Shown here one piece after another: positions 26,355-34,078 of a stretch of DNA of 39,075 nucleotides. Made by a program: the position numbers and the translations under genes. Each line of letters starts with the position of its first letter. Positions within the stretch are counted from its first letter, which is position 1. The notes under the pieces were generated by a model. That model searched no databases, was not told where the DNA came from, and saw only the letters and a list, made by a program, of their open reading frames with translations. The DNA is from an uncultured Collinsella sp. (GTDB lineage Bacteria; Actinomycetota; Coriobacteriia; Coriobacteriales; Coriobacteriaceae). Where the stretch lies: positions 1 through 39,075 of the forward strand of contig CAAETU010000049.1 in the NCBI GenBank assembly GCA_900759045.1, read 5' to 3'.

Positions 26355-26830
26355 TGAGTATCCGCATGCGTCTGCGCGAGGAGCGCGCCCAAGCGACGGT
26401 GGAGATGGCAGTTGTTACGCCCGTTTTGCTGGTGCTGGCACTCATCGTGTACAACGTCATGATCTTTGCCGGCGCTGTCGCGCGCTTCGACCGCGTGGTG
26501 CCCGACATCGTGCTAGCGCATGCCGTGGCGTCGGAGGGGGAGGGCGACGAAAGCTCTGCCGATGCCTCGGCGACGGTCCAGACTCAAATTCTGAATGCCA
26601 TGGAAGGCTATGACTTGCAGATCGAAGTGTCGAGCGAGCAAGGCGCGAAGGCATCAGATGGTGGCCTGCTCTCCCTATCCGGTACGTTTAGGACCTACAC
26701 CTGCACCATGCACTATGAGCCGTGGCCGACTTCTCTCAGCATCGCTGGCGTTCCGCTGGGGGCGCCGACAACGTTGTCGCACGAGCGCGCGGTGACGGTC
26801 GATCCATGGCATCCGGGGGTGGTCATGTGA
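26354..26830 (+). CDS. TadE/TadF-like minor pilin
   Basis: This 158-residue protein carries EERAQATVEMAVVTPVLL at residues 9-26, a TadE-type processing motif and hydrophobic helix, followed by about 115 soluble residues. It overlaps the TadG-like gene by one base (TAATG) and the DUF192 gene by GTGA. TadE and TadF are hard to tell apart from sequence. Confidence 0.78.
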   Translation: MSIRMRLREERAQATVEMAVVTPVLLVLALIVYNVMIFAGAVARFDRVVPDIVLAHAVASEGEGDESSADASATVQTQILNAMEGYDLQIEVSSEQGAKASDGGLLSLSGTFRTYTCTMHYEPWPTSLSIAGVPLGAPTTLSHERAVTVDPWHPGVVM

Positions 26831-27186
26831 CCGCGGTCTCGTCCTACATCGCTTACGCGCGGGCACTCAACAGGCTGGGTTGGACGCCGGCCGAGTTTGT
26901 GGTGGCGGAGTCGTTTGTCGTGCGCCTGCGCGGCATGCTGGGACGGCGTCCGGTTGCCGCCAACGGCCTGTCGCTCGTCATGGCGTTTCCACGCTGCTCT
27001 TCGGTCCATACGTGTTTTATGGCCTATCCCATCGACATCGCCTTCATCGATCGCGACGGCAATATCCTCGCGCGCTACGAAAACGTTCGTCCTTGGCGCA
27101 TGTGCTCCTGCCTCGGCGCCTGGGCCGTACTAGAGCGTCCTTCAATCATTGTTTCGACTCCTGCTCTCCAACGCGTGCCGGCTTAA
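26827..27186 (+). CDS. DUF192 family protein at the end of the tad operon
   Basis: This 119-residue protein has the DUF192 pattern: RLRGMLGRRP, CSSVHTCFMAYPIDIAFIDRDGNIL and a closing GAWAVLE-like segment. The family often follows pilus genes in actinobacteria, but its role is unknown. The GTG start overlaps the previous stop, which makes it the last gene of the operon. An in-frame ATG at 26722 would overlap the previous gene by over 100 bases and is rejected. Confidence 0.8.
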   Translation: MTAVSSYIAYARALNRLGWTPAEFVVAESFVVRLRGMLGRRPVAANGLSLVMAFPRCSSVHTCFMAYPIDIAFIDRDGNILARYENVRPWRMCSCLGAWAVLERPSIIVSTPALQRVPA

Positions 27187-27204
27187 GAATTGGCGACAGT
27201 GGAC

Positions 27205-27230
27205 TTTCGTCATACGAAATTTGGTAAGAT
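27205..27230 (+). promoter_or_regulatory. Operator-like palindrome and -10 of the toxin-antitoxin pair
   Basis: TTTCGT-CAT-ACGAAA at 27205-27219 is a perfect 6 bp inverted repeat, 5 bases ahead of TAAGAT (27225-27230). Its place fits autorepression by the ribbon-helix-helix antitoxin. A matching -35 is not clear. Confidence 0.45.
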
Positions 27231-27244
27231 GGAGGAGAAGATGC

Positions 27245-27511
27245 ATGGATGTTGAGATCCATCCCAACGCTAAAAAGCACCTGACGGAAAAGCAGGTGCT
27301 TAGCGCTTGGCTTGCGGTTACTGAGTGCATTCGTCGCGAGCCGAAGGACGAGCCGCCGAGATGGCTTGCAATTGGATGGCTCTCAGACGGACGAAGCGTG
27401 GAGCTTGTCGCGGTCGAGCTTGTCCGTGGGTGGCTTATCATTCATGCCTTGTCTCCAGTCCAGAAGAAATTTTGGCAGGAGATTGAACAGGCTCGGCAAA
27501 GGGGTCGATGA
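27245..27511 (+). CDS. BrnT-like toxin of a toxin-antitoxin pair
   Basis: This 88-residue protein reads IHPNAKKHLTEKQVL, then RWLAIGWLSDGRSVELVAVEL and WLIIHALSP, the beta-strand layout of BrnT/RelE-like small ribonuclease toxins of actinobacteria. GGAGGAGAAG precedes the ATG. Its stop overlaps the next gene by ATGA. Toxin-first order matches BrnT-BrnA. Family by pattern, not by search. Confidence 0.65.
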   Translation: MDVEIHPNAKKHLTEKQVLSAWLAVTECIRREPKDEPPRWLAIGWLSDGRSVELVAVELVRGWLIIHALSPVQKKFWQEIEQARQRGR

Positions 27512-27795
27512 TGGGCAAGACGTATACGGCCGCTAATGGTCAGGTTGTAACGGATGAAATGATTGACGCGTGGTGCGAGTCGTACGAGCGCGGAGAGTTT
27601 CCGGATGGCGAACACACCGTTGGTGGGATCGTGCATGGACGGCCCCCGCTCTCAGGTGAGGGGACGGCAACGTTGTCGGTCAAGATTCCTCTGGGAATGA
27701 AGGAGGCCATTCGTCGACGGGCGGCTGCCGAGGGGATGACGCCAAGTGAGTTTGCCCGTGCGGCTCTGAGTGAAAAACTTCTTGCTGCCGGCTGA
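27508..27795 (+). CDS. Ribbon-helix-helix antitoxin
   Basis: This 95-residue protein has an N-terminal toxin-binding half (about 1-50) and a C-terminal ribbon-helix-helix domain: TATLSVKIPLGMKEAI, then EGMTPSEFARAALSEKL. This fits an antitoxin that neutralises the upstream toxin and represses the shared promoter. Start overlaps the toxin stop. Confidence 0.72.
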   Translation: MMGKTYTAANGQVVTDEMIDAWCESYERGEFPDGEHTVGGIVHGRPPLSGEGTATLSVKIPLGMKEAIRRRAAAEGMTPSEFARAALSEKLLAAG

Positions 27796-27858
27796 TGCCT
27801 CTGACGTGCCGATTTATAGAACCGAGGCTGTGCCCAAAAACTTTTTTAAAATTCTCGG

Positions 27859-27886
27859 TTGACCGGAACGCGTCCTTGGTTATACT
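27859..27886 (+). promoter_or_regulatory. Promoter of tRNA-Phe
   Basis: TTGACC (27859-27864), 16 bases, TATACT (27881-27886). Strong match, ending 32 bases before the tRNA. Confidence 0.8.
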
Positions 27887-27918
27887 AATCAAGCCTTGAA
27901 ACAAGGCACACCTCAAAT

Positions 27919-27973
<55 letters not shown>

Positions 27974-27991
<18 letters not shown>

Positions 27992-28222
27992 CCTTGAATT
28001 GACTAGGACCTCTGCAAAGGGGTCCTTTTCTTTTATACAGCCCCCACATGGAATCGAACCCCGTGAGGGCGCGGAGCTGAGTAAACGCGTAAGCGTTTGC
28101 CAGCGCAGCTCGCAAGGCGCGTAAGCGCCGCAGCGGTCCGTCCGCGCAGCGCGCGGACGCGATTCCCTTCCCCGCCACCTTGAATTGACTAGGACCTCTG
28201 CAAAGGGGTCCTTTTCTTTTAT
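27974..28222 (+). repeat. tRNA-Phe tail-duplication module
   Basis: Bases 27974-28036 (tRNA-Phe from inside the T-loop, through the 3' end and terminator) recur without change at 28160-28222, 186 bases on. The 123-base insert holds an inverted copy of the tRNA-Phe T-arm in a hairpin (GGAATCGAACC at 28050-28060), then AAACGC-GTAA-GCGTTT (28083-28098), GGCGC-GTAA-GCGCC (28116-28129) and TCCGCGC-AGC-GCGCGGA (28141-28157), ending CGCGGACG before the second tail. No coding gene is present. The same design follows tRNA-Leu at 34061. Confidence 0.85.
28005..28034 (+). terminator. tRNA-Phe terminator (first copy)
   Basis: An 8 bp stem (28005-28012 with 28019-28026, one G-T pair), a 6-base loop and a T-rich run. 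An identical second copy is at 28191-28220. Confidence 0.82.
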
Positions 28223-28354
28223 CGAGGGCTCTGCGGAAATTGCGTCCCGGAATTTGGCTTCAGAGTGGGATGCGCTTTCCGGCGCTTACTTCCGACGTGC
28301 GTGCACATCTCGGGCCCGCCCGCTCAGACATTCCTCCCGCTTTTGCGCCACTTT

Positions 28355-28394
28355 ACAGACCGTTCGGTCGTCTGTCCGCACGCGCGGGTATACT
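28355..28394 (+). promoter_or_regulatory. TetR-type operator candidate and -10 ahead of the GH5-like gene
   Basis: GACCG-TT-CGGTC at 28358-28369 sits in a wider imperfect palindrome (28355-28375) resembling many TetR/AcrR-family sites. TATACT at 28389-28394 follows, so the palindrome would cover the -35 region. A TGCAGGC-TCG-GCCTGCA hairpin (28424-28440) lies just before the ribosome binding site of the gene. No TetR gene is in the window. Confidence 0.45.
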
Positions 28395-28459
28395 CAAAAC
28401 GATACTTTTCCTATGCAATACGATGCAGGCTCGGCCTGCACGATCCGAAGGGGGCAGTG

Positions 28460-29521
28460 ATGGAGAGGATACTCGGCGTTAATCTCTCTGGCTGGTTTAT
28501 TCCCGAGCCTTGGGTGACCCCGTCGCTGTACGCGGCGACCGGTGCATCCAACGCGGCCGAGCTGCAGGAGGCCATGGGCACCGCCGCCTATAACGAGCGC
28601 ATGCGCCGTCATTACGAGACGTTTGTGAGCGAGGACGATTTCCGTCGCATGGCGCAGATCGGTCTCAATGCCGTGCGTCTGCCGGTGCCCTGGTATGCCT
28701 TTGGCTCGCAGGAGTCCGATGCGTCCTACATCTCGGTTGTCGACTACATCGACCGTGCAATTGAGTGGGCTGCCAAGTACGACATCCGCGTGCTGCTTGA
28801 TCTGGCAACTGTGCCCGGTGGCCAGGGCGATTCCAACGATTCGCCCGCCACGCCGGAGGCTGTCGCCGAGTGGCATTCGTCCACCAACGGCCGTCATGTC
28901 GCGCTCGACGTGCTCGAGCGCCTGGCCGATCGCTACGGCGAGGCCGAGAGCCTGCTGGGCATTGAGCTGTTGGACACGCCGCAGATGAGTGTCCGCAAGA
29001 GCCTCTTCACCATGACGGATGGCATTCCGGCGCACTACCTGCGCAACTTCTATCGCGACGCCTACGAGCTCGTCCGTTCGTATATGCCCGAGGATAAGAT
29101 CGTCGTCTTTTCGTCTTCGGGACATCCCAGCGAGTGGAAGCATTTTATGCGCGGCGCTAAGTACAAGAACGTCTACATGGACCTTCACCTGTACCATTAC
29201 CGCGACGAGTATGCGCTCGATATCACGAGCCCCCGCGGGCTGACGACGGCGATTTCGCGTAACAAGCGCGAGCTTAAAGAAGCGATTTCGACTGGGTTCC
29301 CCGTGCTGGTGGGCGAATGGTCGGGCGCGGCGATCTTTGCCAACTCGTCGGTTACGCCCGAGGGCCGCAATGCCTACGAGCGCGTGTTTATCGCCAACCA
29401 ACTGGCTTCGTTTGCACCGGCTGCCGGTTGGTTCTTCCAAACGTGGAAGACCGAGAAGCGCATTGCAGCATGGGACGCCCGCGCGGCGCTCGGTACGCTC
29501 GAGCGCGGCATGATTGAATAG
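28460..29521 (+). CDS. GH5-like (exo-beta-1,3-glucanase-type) protein lacking the acid/base glutamate
   Basis: This 353-residue protein follows the glycoside hydrolase 5 barrel: LNAVRLPVPWYAFG, the strand-4 segment GIELL, DLHLYHY, the nucleophile strand VLVGEWSGA (Glu286) and WFFQTWK. At strand 4, where active enzymes have Asn-Glu-Pro, it has Asp172-Thr173-Pro174, so the acid/base residue is missing. There is no signal peptide. It may be a non-catalytic carbohydrate-binding relative or an enzyme with altered chemistry. GAAGGGGG precedes the ATG. It is close to and probably read with rsmI. Confidence 0.8.
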   Translation: MERILGVNLSGWFIPEPWVTPSLYAATGASNAAELQEAMGTAAYNERMRRHYETFVSEDDFRRMAQIGLNAVRLPVPWYAFGSQESDASYISVVDYIDRAIEWAAKYDIRVLLDLATVPGGQGDSNDSPATPEAVAEWHSSTNGRHVALDVLERLADRYGEAESLLGIELLDTPQMSVRKSLFTMTDGIPAHYLRNFYRDAYELVRSYMPEDKIVVFSSSGHPSEWKHFMRGAKYKNVYMDLHLYHYRDEYALDITSPRGLTTAISRNKRELKEAISTGFPVLVGEWSGAAIFANSSVTPEGRNAYERVFIANQLASFAPAAGWFFQTWKTEKRIAAWDARAALGTLERGMIE

Positions 29522-29527
29522 GTTGAT

Positions 29528-30406
29528 ATGACGCAAAACAGCGCCCATACGGGCAAACTCTATGTGGTCGGCACGCCCATCGGCAACCTGGGCGACCTGT
29601 CCCCGCGCGTTGGCGAGGCGTTTGCCGCCGCCGATGCCATCTGCTGCGAAGACACGCGTGTGACGTCAAAGCTGCTGATGCACTTGGGCATTTCCAAGCC
29701 GCTTGTCCGTTGCGACGAGAATGTGATCGCCAGCCGCGCCGCCGGCCTAGTCGACCGTCTGCTGGCGGGGGAGACCCTCGCCTTTGCCTCGGACGCCGGC
29801 ATGCCGAGCGTGTCCGATCCCGGCCAGGCGCTGGTCGAGGCGGCGCGTGAGGCCGATGTGCCCGTCGAAGTTATTCCCGGGCCCTCTGCTTGCGTCACGG
29901 CGCTCGTTTCGTCCGGCATTCCCTGCGAGCATTTTTTCTTCGAGGGCTTTTTGGGCCGAAAGCACGGCGACCGCGTGCGCCGCTTGCAGCGCCTTGCCGT
30001 GGTGCCCGGCGCGCTCATCTTCTACGAGTCTCCACATCGCATCGTGGCGACGCTCGAGGCCGTGGCGGAGGTCTTTCCCCAGCGTGAGGTTGCCGTCTGC
30101 CGCGAACTCACCAAGCTGCACGAGGAGGTCTTGCGCGGGCCCGCTGCCCAGCTTGCCGAGGAGCTGCGTGCTCGCGGCGAGGTAAAGGGCGAGATTGCGC
30201 TGGTCATCGCGCCGCCGGGCGAGGATGAGGAGGCCGGTGCCGTGCCGGTTGGCGCCGCGGCAGCGGATCCCGACGAGGCCCTGCGCGAGGATATCCGCGC
30301 CGCGCTCGAGGAGGGGGAGCCCGCGTCTGCGGTGGCCAAGCGCCTGTCTCAGAAGTATTCGCGCCGCAAGCGCGATGTCTATGCCATGGTGCTCGATATG
30401 CAATAG
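29528..30406 (+). CDS. rsmI: 16S rRNA (cytidine1402-2'-O)-methyltransferase
   Basis: RsmI (292 residues) methylates the ribose of C1402 in the decoding centre using S-adenosylmethionine. The tetrapyrrole-methylase fold shows in LYVVGTPIGNLGDLSPR, CCEDTRVTSKLL, SDAGMPSVSDPG and PGPSACVTALVSSGIP, then FYESPHR and RELTKLHEE. A C-terminal helical tail of about 60 residues follows. It starts 7 bases after the GH5-like gene. Confidence 0.95.
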   Translation: MTQNSAHTGKLYVVGTPIGNLGDLSPRVGEAFAAADAICCEDTRVTSKLLMHLGISKPLVRCDENVIASRAAGLVDRLLAGETLAFASDAGMPSVSDPGQALVEAAREADVPVEVIPGPSACVTALVSSGIPCEHFFFEGFLGRKHGDRVRRLQRLAVVPGALIFYESPHRIVATLEAVAEVFPQREVAVCRELTKLHEEVLRGPAAQLAEELRARGEVKGEIALVIAPPGEDEEAGAVPVGAAAADPDEALREDIRAALEEGEPASAVAKRLSQKYSRRKRDVYAMVLDMQ

Positions 30407-30475
30407 ATGGAGGATATCCAGCCCTTGCGCTAGAATCATCCTCTGTATGCAACGTTTTTCTGGAGGACAAACCCC

Positions 30476-32077
30476 ATGGATCAAACCAAGCCTTCGTTCT
30501 TTATCACGACGCCCATCTACTACGTCAACGCCGATCCGCATCTGGGCACGGCTTATTCCACCATCATCGCCGACGTCCAGGCTCGCTATCGTCGCTCAGC
30601 CGGCTATAACGTCAAGTTCCTGACTGGCATGGACGAGCACGGCGAGAAGGTCGCCGAGGCTGCAGCCAAGCACAACATGACGCCGCAGGAGTGGACCGAC
30701 AGCCAGGCTCCGCACTTCAAGGAGCTTTGGAGCAAGCTCGAGATCTCCAACGACGACTTCATTCGTACCACCGAGCCGCGCCAGCATCATGCCGTGCAGT
30801 ACCTGTGGGAGCGCATGAAGGAGTCCGGTTACCTGTATAAGGGCAGCTACGACGGCTGGTATTGCGTGCCTGATGAGACCTACTTCACCGATACACAGGT
30901 CCAGAAGGGCGACGAGGAGTACGGCAGCGTCGGCCAGCACCTGTGCCCCGACTGCCATCGTCCGCTTGAGCGCGTGCAGGAGGAGTCCTACTTCTTTAAG
31001 CTTTCCGCCTTCCAGGACAAGCTGCTCAAGCTTTATGACGAGCATCCCGACTTTGTCGAGCCTGCGTTCCGCATGAACGAGGTTCGCAGCTTTGTCGAGG
31101 GCGGCCTTAACGACCTATCCGTGAGCCGCACGAGCTTTGACTGGGGCATTCAGGTCCCGTTTGACGAGGGCCACGTGACCTACGTGTGGTTCGATGCACT
31201 GCTCAACTATATGACGGCCGTCGGCTACGGTGTCGACACCGACGAGGCGCGTGCCGAGCTGGCCTATCGCTGGCCCGCGCAGTTCCACATCGTGGGTAAG
31301 GACATCATCCGCTTCCACTGCGTCATTTGGCCCGCCATGCTCATGGCCATCGGCGAGGCCCTGCCCGAGCACGTCTTTGCCCACGGCTTCCTGACCGTGC
31401 GCAATGCCGAGACCGGCAAGGCCGAGAAGATGTCCAAGAGCCGCGGCAACGCCATCGCTCCGCAGGACGTTATCGACATGCTGGGCGTCGAGGGCTATCG
31501 CTACTACTTCATGACCGACGTCGTTCCCGGTACCGACGGCGCCATCAGCTTCGATCGTATGGAGCAGGTCTACAACGCCGACCTGGCCAACAGCTGGGGC
31601 AATCTGATTTCGCGTTCGCTCAACATGAGCGGCAAGTACTTTGACGGTTGCGCGCCCGCCAAGCCCGCATCGTTCGATGCGTTCGACAACCCGTTGGCAA
31701 AGATTGCCGATGGCCTGGTCGATCGCTACATGGCCAAGATGGACGTGCTCGATTATGGTGGAGCTAAGGACGAGGTCATGGAGCTCATCCATGCTGCCAA
31801 CCACTACATCGAGGACTCCGAGCCCTGGGCGCTTGCCAAGGACGAGGCCAAGGCTGACGAGCTGGCGTTCGTGATCTACAACCTGCTCGAGGCCATCCGC
31901 ATTGCCGCTCACCTGCTGATGCCGCTCATGCCTCAGACTTCCGTCGAGGCCCTGCGCCGCCTGTCCTGTGAGAACGAGGCCGCGAGCGACGACCTCAAGG
32001 GCATTTGCGCTTGGAGCCTGCTTGCCGGTGGTCAGCCCGTTGAGAAGGGTGAGCCGCTGTTCCCGCGTCTGGGCTAA
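30476..32077 (+). CDS. metG: Methionyl-tRNA synthetase
   Basis: MetRS (533 residues) charges tRNA-Met. The class I HIGH-type motif is HLGT at 22-25 and KMSKS at 318-322. One CxxC (CPDCH) is visible in the connective domain, consistent with the form lacking four-Cys knuckles. The C-terminal EMAP-like dimerisation domain found in some MetRS is absent. GGAGG lies ahead of the ATG, and a good -10-like TAGAAT is at 30431-30436, but no -35 is clear. A terminator follows. Confidence 0.97.
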   Translation: MDQTKPSFFITTPIYYVNADPHLGTAYSTIIADVQARYRRSAGYNVKFLTGMDEHGEKVAEAAAKHNMTPQEWTDSQAPHFKELWSKLEISNDDFIRTTEPRQHHAVQYLWERMKESGYLYKGSYDGWYCVPDETYFTDTQVQKGDEEYGSVGQHLCPDCHRPLERVQEESYFFKLSAFQDKLLKLYDEHPDFVEPAFRMNEVRSFVEGGLNDLSVSRTSFDWGIQVPFDEGHVTYVWFDALLNYMTAVGYGVDTDEARAELAYRWPAQFHIVGKDIIRFHCVIWPAMLMAIGEALPEHVFAHGFLTVRNAETGKAEKMSKSRGNAIAPQDVIDMLGVEGYRYYFMTDVVPGTDGAISFDRMEQVYNADLANSWGNLISRSLNMSGKYFDGCAPAKPASFDAFDNPLAKIADGLVDRYMAKMDVLDYGGAKDEVMELIHAANHYIEDSEPWALAKDEAKADELAFVIYNLLEAIRIAAHLLMPLMPQTSVEALRRLSCENEAASDDLKGICAWSLLAGGQPVEKGEPLFPRLG

Positions 32078-32114
32078 GACGCCGCGCCATATCGGCAATT
32101 TGCTGTTTAGATGT

Positions 32115-32150
32115 AAGGGCATGGCCGCAACGGTCCATGCCCTTTTGTTT
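32115..32150 (+). terminator. Terminator of metG
   Basis: A stem of about 13 bp with one bulge (32115-32127 with 32131-32144) and TTTTGTTT follow metG by 38 bases. Confidence 0.8.
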
Positions 32151-32182
32151 CAAGACGCCGCCATCATGCTAAGGAGGCAACT

Positions 32183-33043
32183 ATGACAACTTCGCCTTTG
32201 GCAAACCCCACGGCAACAAGGGAGCTGCTGGAGGAGTTTGGCCTTGCGACCAAGCATCGCCTGGGCCAGAACTTTCTGATCGACAACCATGTGATTGAGC
32301 GCATCTGCGAGCTTTCCGAGCTCACGGGCGATGAGCGCGTGCTCGAGGTTGGCCCGGGCGTTGGTACGCTCACGCTTGCGCTGCTGCAGGAGGCGGCGTG
32401 CGTCACGTCGATCGAGGCCGACCCCGAGCTCGAGCCGGTGCTCGACGCCTATGCCGCCGACTATGCCAACTTCCGCTTTATCATGGGCGACGCGCTCAGG
32501 GTGGGCCCGGAGCAGATTGAGCAGGCTGCGGGCGGTGAGCCGACGGTGTTTGTCGCGAACCTGCCCTATAACGTGGCGGCGACGATCATCCTGCAGTTCT
32601 TCCAGACGATGCCGGCGCTCAAGCGTGCCGTCGTCATGGTGCAAAAGGAGGTTGCCGATCGCATTGCCGCAGTGCCGGGCAACAAGACCTATGGCGGCTA
32701 TACGGCAAAGCTCGGCCTGTATGCGCAGGTGACGGGTCGCTTTGAGGTGCCGCCGCGTTGCTTTATGCCGGCGCCGCACGTGGACTCGGCCGTCGTGCGT
32801 ATCGACCGTGTTGACGGTGCGCTGCCCGAGGGGCTTGACCGCGACTTTGTGGCTCGCGTGATTGACGCCGCATTTGCTCAGCGTCGCAAGACCATCCGTA
32901 ATTCCATGAGCGCCAACGGCTTTGCCAAGGACGTGCTCGATGCCGCCTTTGAGGCTTGCGGTATCGCGCCCGCTACGCGCGCCGAGACGCTTGATGTTGC
33001 CGACTTTGTCCGCCTGGCCCAGGAGCTAATCCATGATGCCTAA
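32183..33043 (+). CDS. rsmA: 16S rRNA (adenine1518/1519-N6) dimethyltransferase
   Basis: RsmA/KsgA (286 residues) dimethylates A1518 and A1519 near the 3' end of 16S rRNA. It shows LGQNFLID, the SAM-binding VLEVGPGVGTLT, and the catalytic NLPYN motif, then FMPAPHVDSAVV and the C-terminal RRKTIRNSM segment. AAGGAGG precedes the ATG. Its end overlaps the TatD gene by 11 bases. Confidence 0.97.
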   Translation: MTTSPLANPTATRELLEEFGLATKHRLGQNFLIDNHVIERICELSELTGDERVLEVGPGVGTLTLALLQEAACVTSIEADPELEPVLDAYAADYANFRFIMGDALRVGPEQIEQAAGGEPTVFVANLPYNVAATIILQFFQTMPALKRAVVMVQKEVADRIAAVPGNKTYGGYTAKLGLYAQVTGRFEVPPRCFMPAPHVDSAVVRIDRVDGALPEGLDRDFVARVIDAAFAQRRKTIRNSMSANGFAKDVLDAAFEACGIAPATRAETLDVADFVRLAQELIHDA

Positions 33044-33950
33044 TGCCGCACGCGTGACGTTTACCAAGAAAAAGAAGACGGTCGCCTGCCCCGTGCCCTT
33101 GGCACCGCTTGCCGACACGCATGCGCATCTGCTTTCGTTTTGGGGCAAAGAAGTGCCCGAGACGCTCGTGCGCGCCAAAGCCGCGGGTGTCGACCTGTTG
33201 GTGACGATGTTCGACCCCATCGCTGACAAACGCAGTGTGACGGACTATAGCGATTGGCTCGTGCGCGAAATTCTGCCGATGCAGGATATCCCGCAGATCA
33301 AGTATCTTGCCGGCGTGCATCCGTATGGCGCGCCGGACTATACCGACGACGTTCACGCACAGGTCGTTGCCGCACTCGATGACCCCTTATGCGCCGGTAT
33401 TGGCGAAATCGGCCTGGACTATCACATGGACTATGACGACGATATCGCGCCGGCACCCCATAACGTGCAGATTGACTGCATGGCGCGCCAGCTCGAGCTT
33501 GCCGTGCGCCGCAATGTGCCGGTGGAGCTGCACCTGCGTCACGAGGACTCGGATGGGGAGCGCACCTCGCACGTTGATGCGTACAACGTGCTTCGTGAGG
33601 TGGGCGTGCCCCAGGCCGGTTGTGTGCTGCACTGTTTTGGCGAGGACCGCGCCACGATGGAGCGCTTTGTGGAGCTGGGCTGCTATATCGCCTATGGTGG
33701 TGCGGCCACCTTTAAGCGCAACGACGACGTGCGCGAGGCATTTGCGGCAACCCCACTCGATCGAATTTTGTTCGAGACGGATTGCCCGTATATGGCTCCA
33801 GAGCCCATCCGCGGTCTTGAATGCGAGCCCGCAATGATCTCCATTACGGCAAACACGCTGGTCAACGACCGTGTCGATCGTACCGGCGAGGATGCTGAGG
33901 CAATCGCGCGAGCAGCTTGGGAAAATGCCTGTAAACTTTTTCAAAAATAG
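33033..33950 (+). CDS. TatD family metal-dependent hydrolase
   Basis: This 305-residue protein has the TatD metal site in order: DTHAH, GEIGLDYH, ELHLRHE, LHCFG and ETDCPYMAPEP. The family includes 3'-5' DNases. Position after rsmA and overlap with it are common in Gram-positive bacteria. A second ATG at 33036 is equally possible. The N-terminus has a 30-residue Lys-containing extension. Confidence 0.9.
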   Translation: MMPNAARVTFTKKKKTVACPVPLAPLADTHAHLLSFWGKEVPETLVRAKAAGVDLLVTMFDPIADKRSVTDYSDWLVREILPMQDIPQIKYLAGVHPYGAPDYTDDVHAQVVAALDDPLCAGIGEIGLDYHMDYDDDIAPAPHNVQIDCMARQLELAVRRNVPVELHLRHEDSDGERTSHVDAYNVLREVGVPQAGCVLHCFGEDRATMERFVELGCYIAYGGAATFKRNDDVREAFAATPLDRILFETDCPYMAPEPIRGLECEPAMISITANTLVNDRVDRTGEDAEAIARAAWENACKLFQK

Positions 33951-33953
33951 TTC

Positions 33954-33980
33954 TTGCGTTCGCGATGGCGCTCCGTTATT
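33954..33980 (+). promoter_or_regulatory. Likely promoter of tRNA-Leu
   Basis: TTGCGT (33954-33959) with TATTCT (33975-33980) has a 15-base spacer. TTCTTG at 33951 gives 18. It ends 11 bases before the tRNA, so the -10 call is good and the -35 uncertain. Confidence 0.5.
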
Positions 33981-33991
33981 CTAATTCCTGC

Positions 33992-34078
33992 ACGCGGGCG
34001 TGGCGGAATTGGCAGACGCGTACGGTTCAGGTCCGTATGGGGGCAACCCCATGAAGGTTCAAGTCCTTTCGCCCGCAC
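33992..34078 (+). tRNA. tRNA-Leu (CAG)
   Basis: Acceptor stem GCGGGCG/CGCCCGC, anticodon loop TTCAGGT (anticodon CAG), long variable arm with GGGGGCAACCCC, T-loop TTCAAGT, discriminator A and an encoded CCA. Confidence 0.97.
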
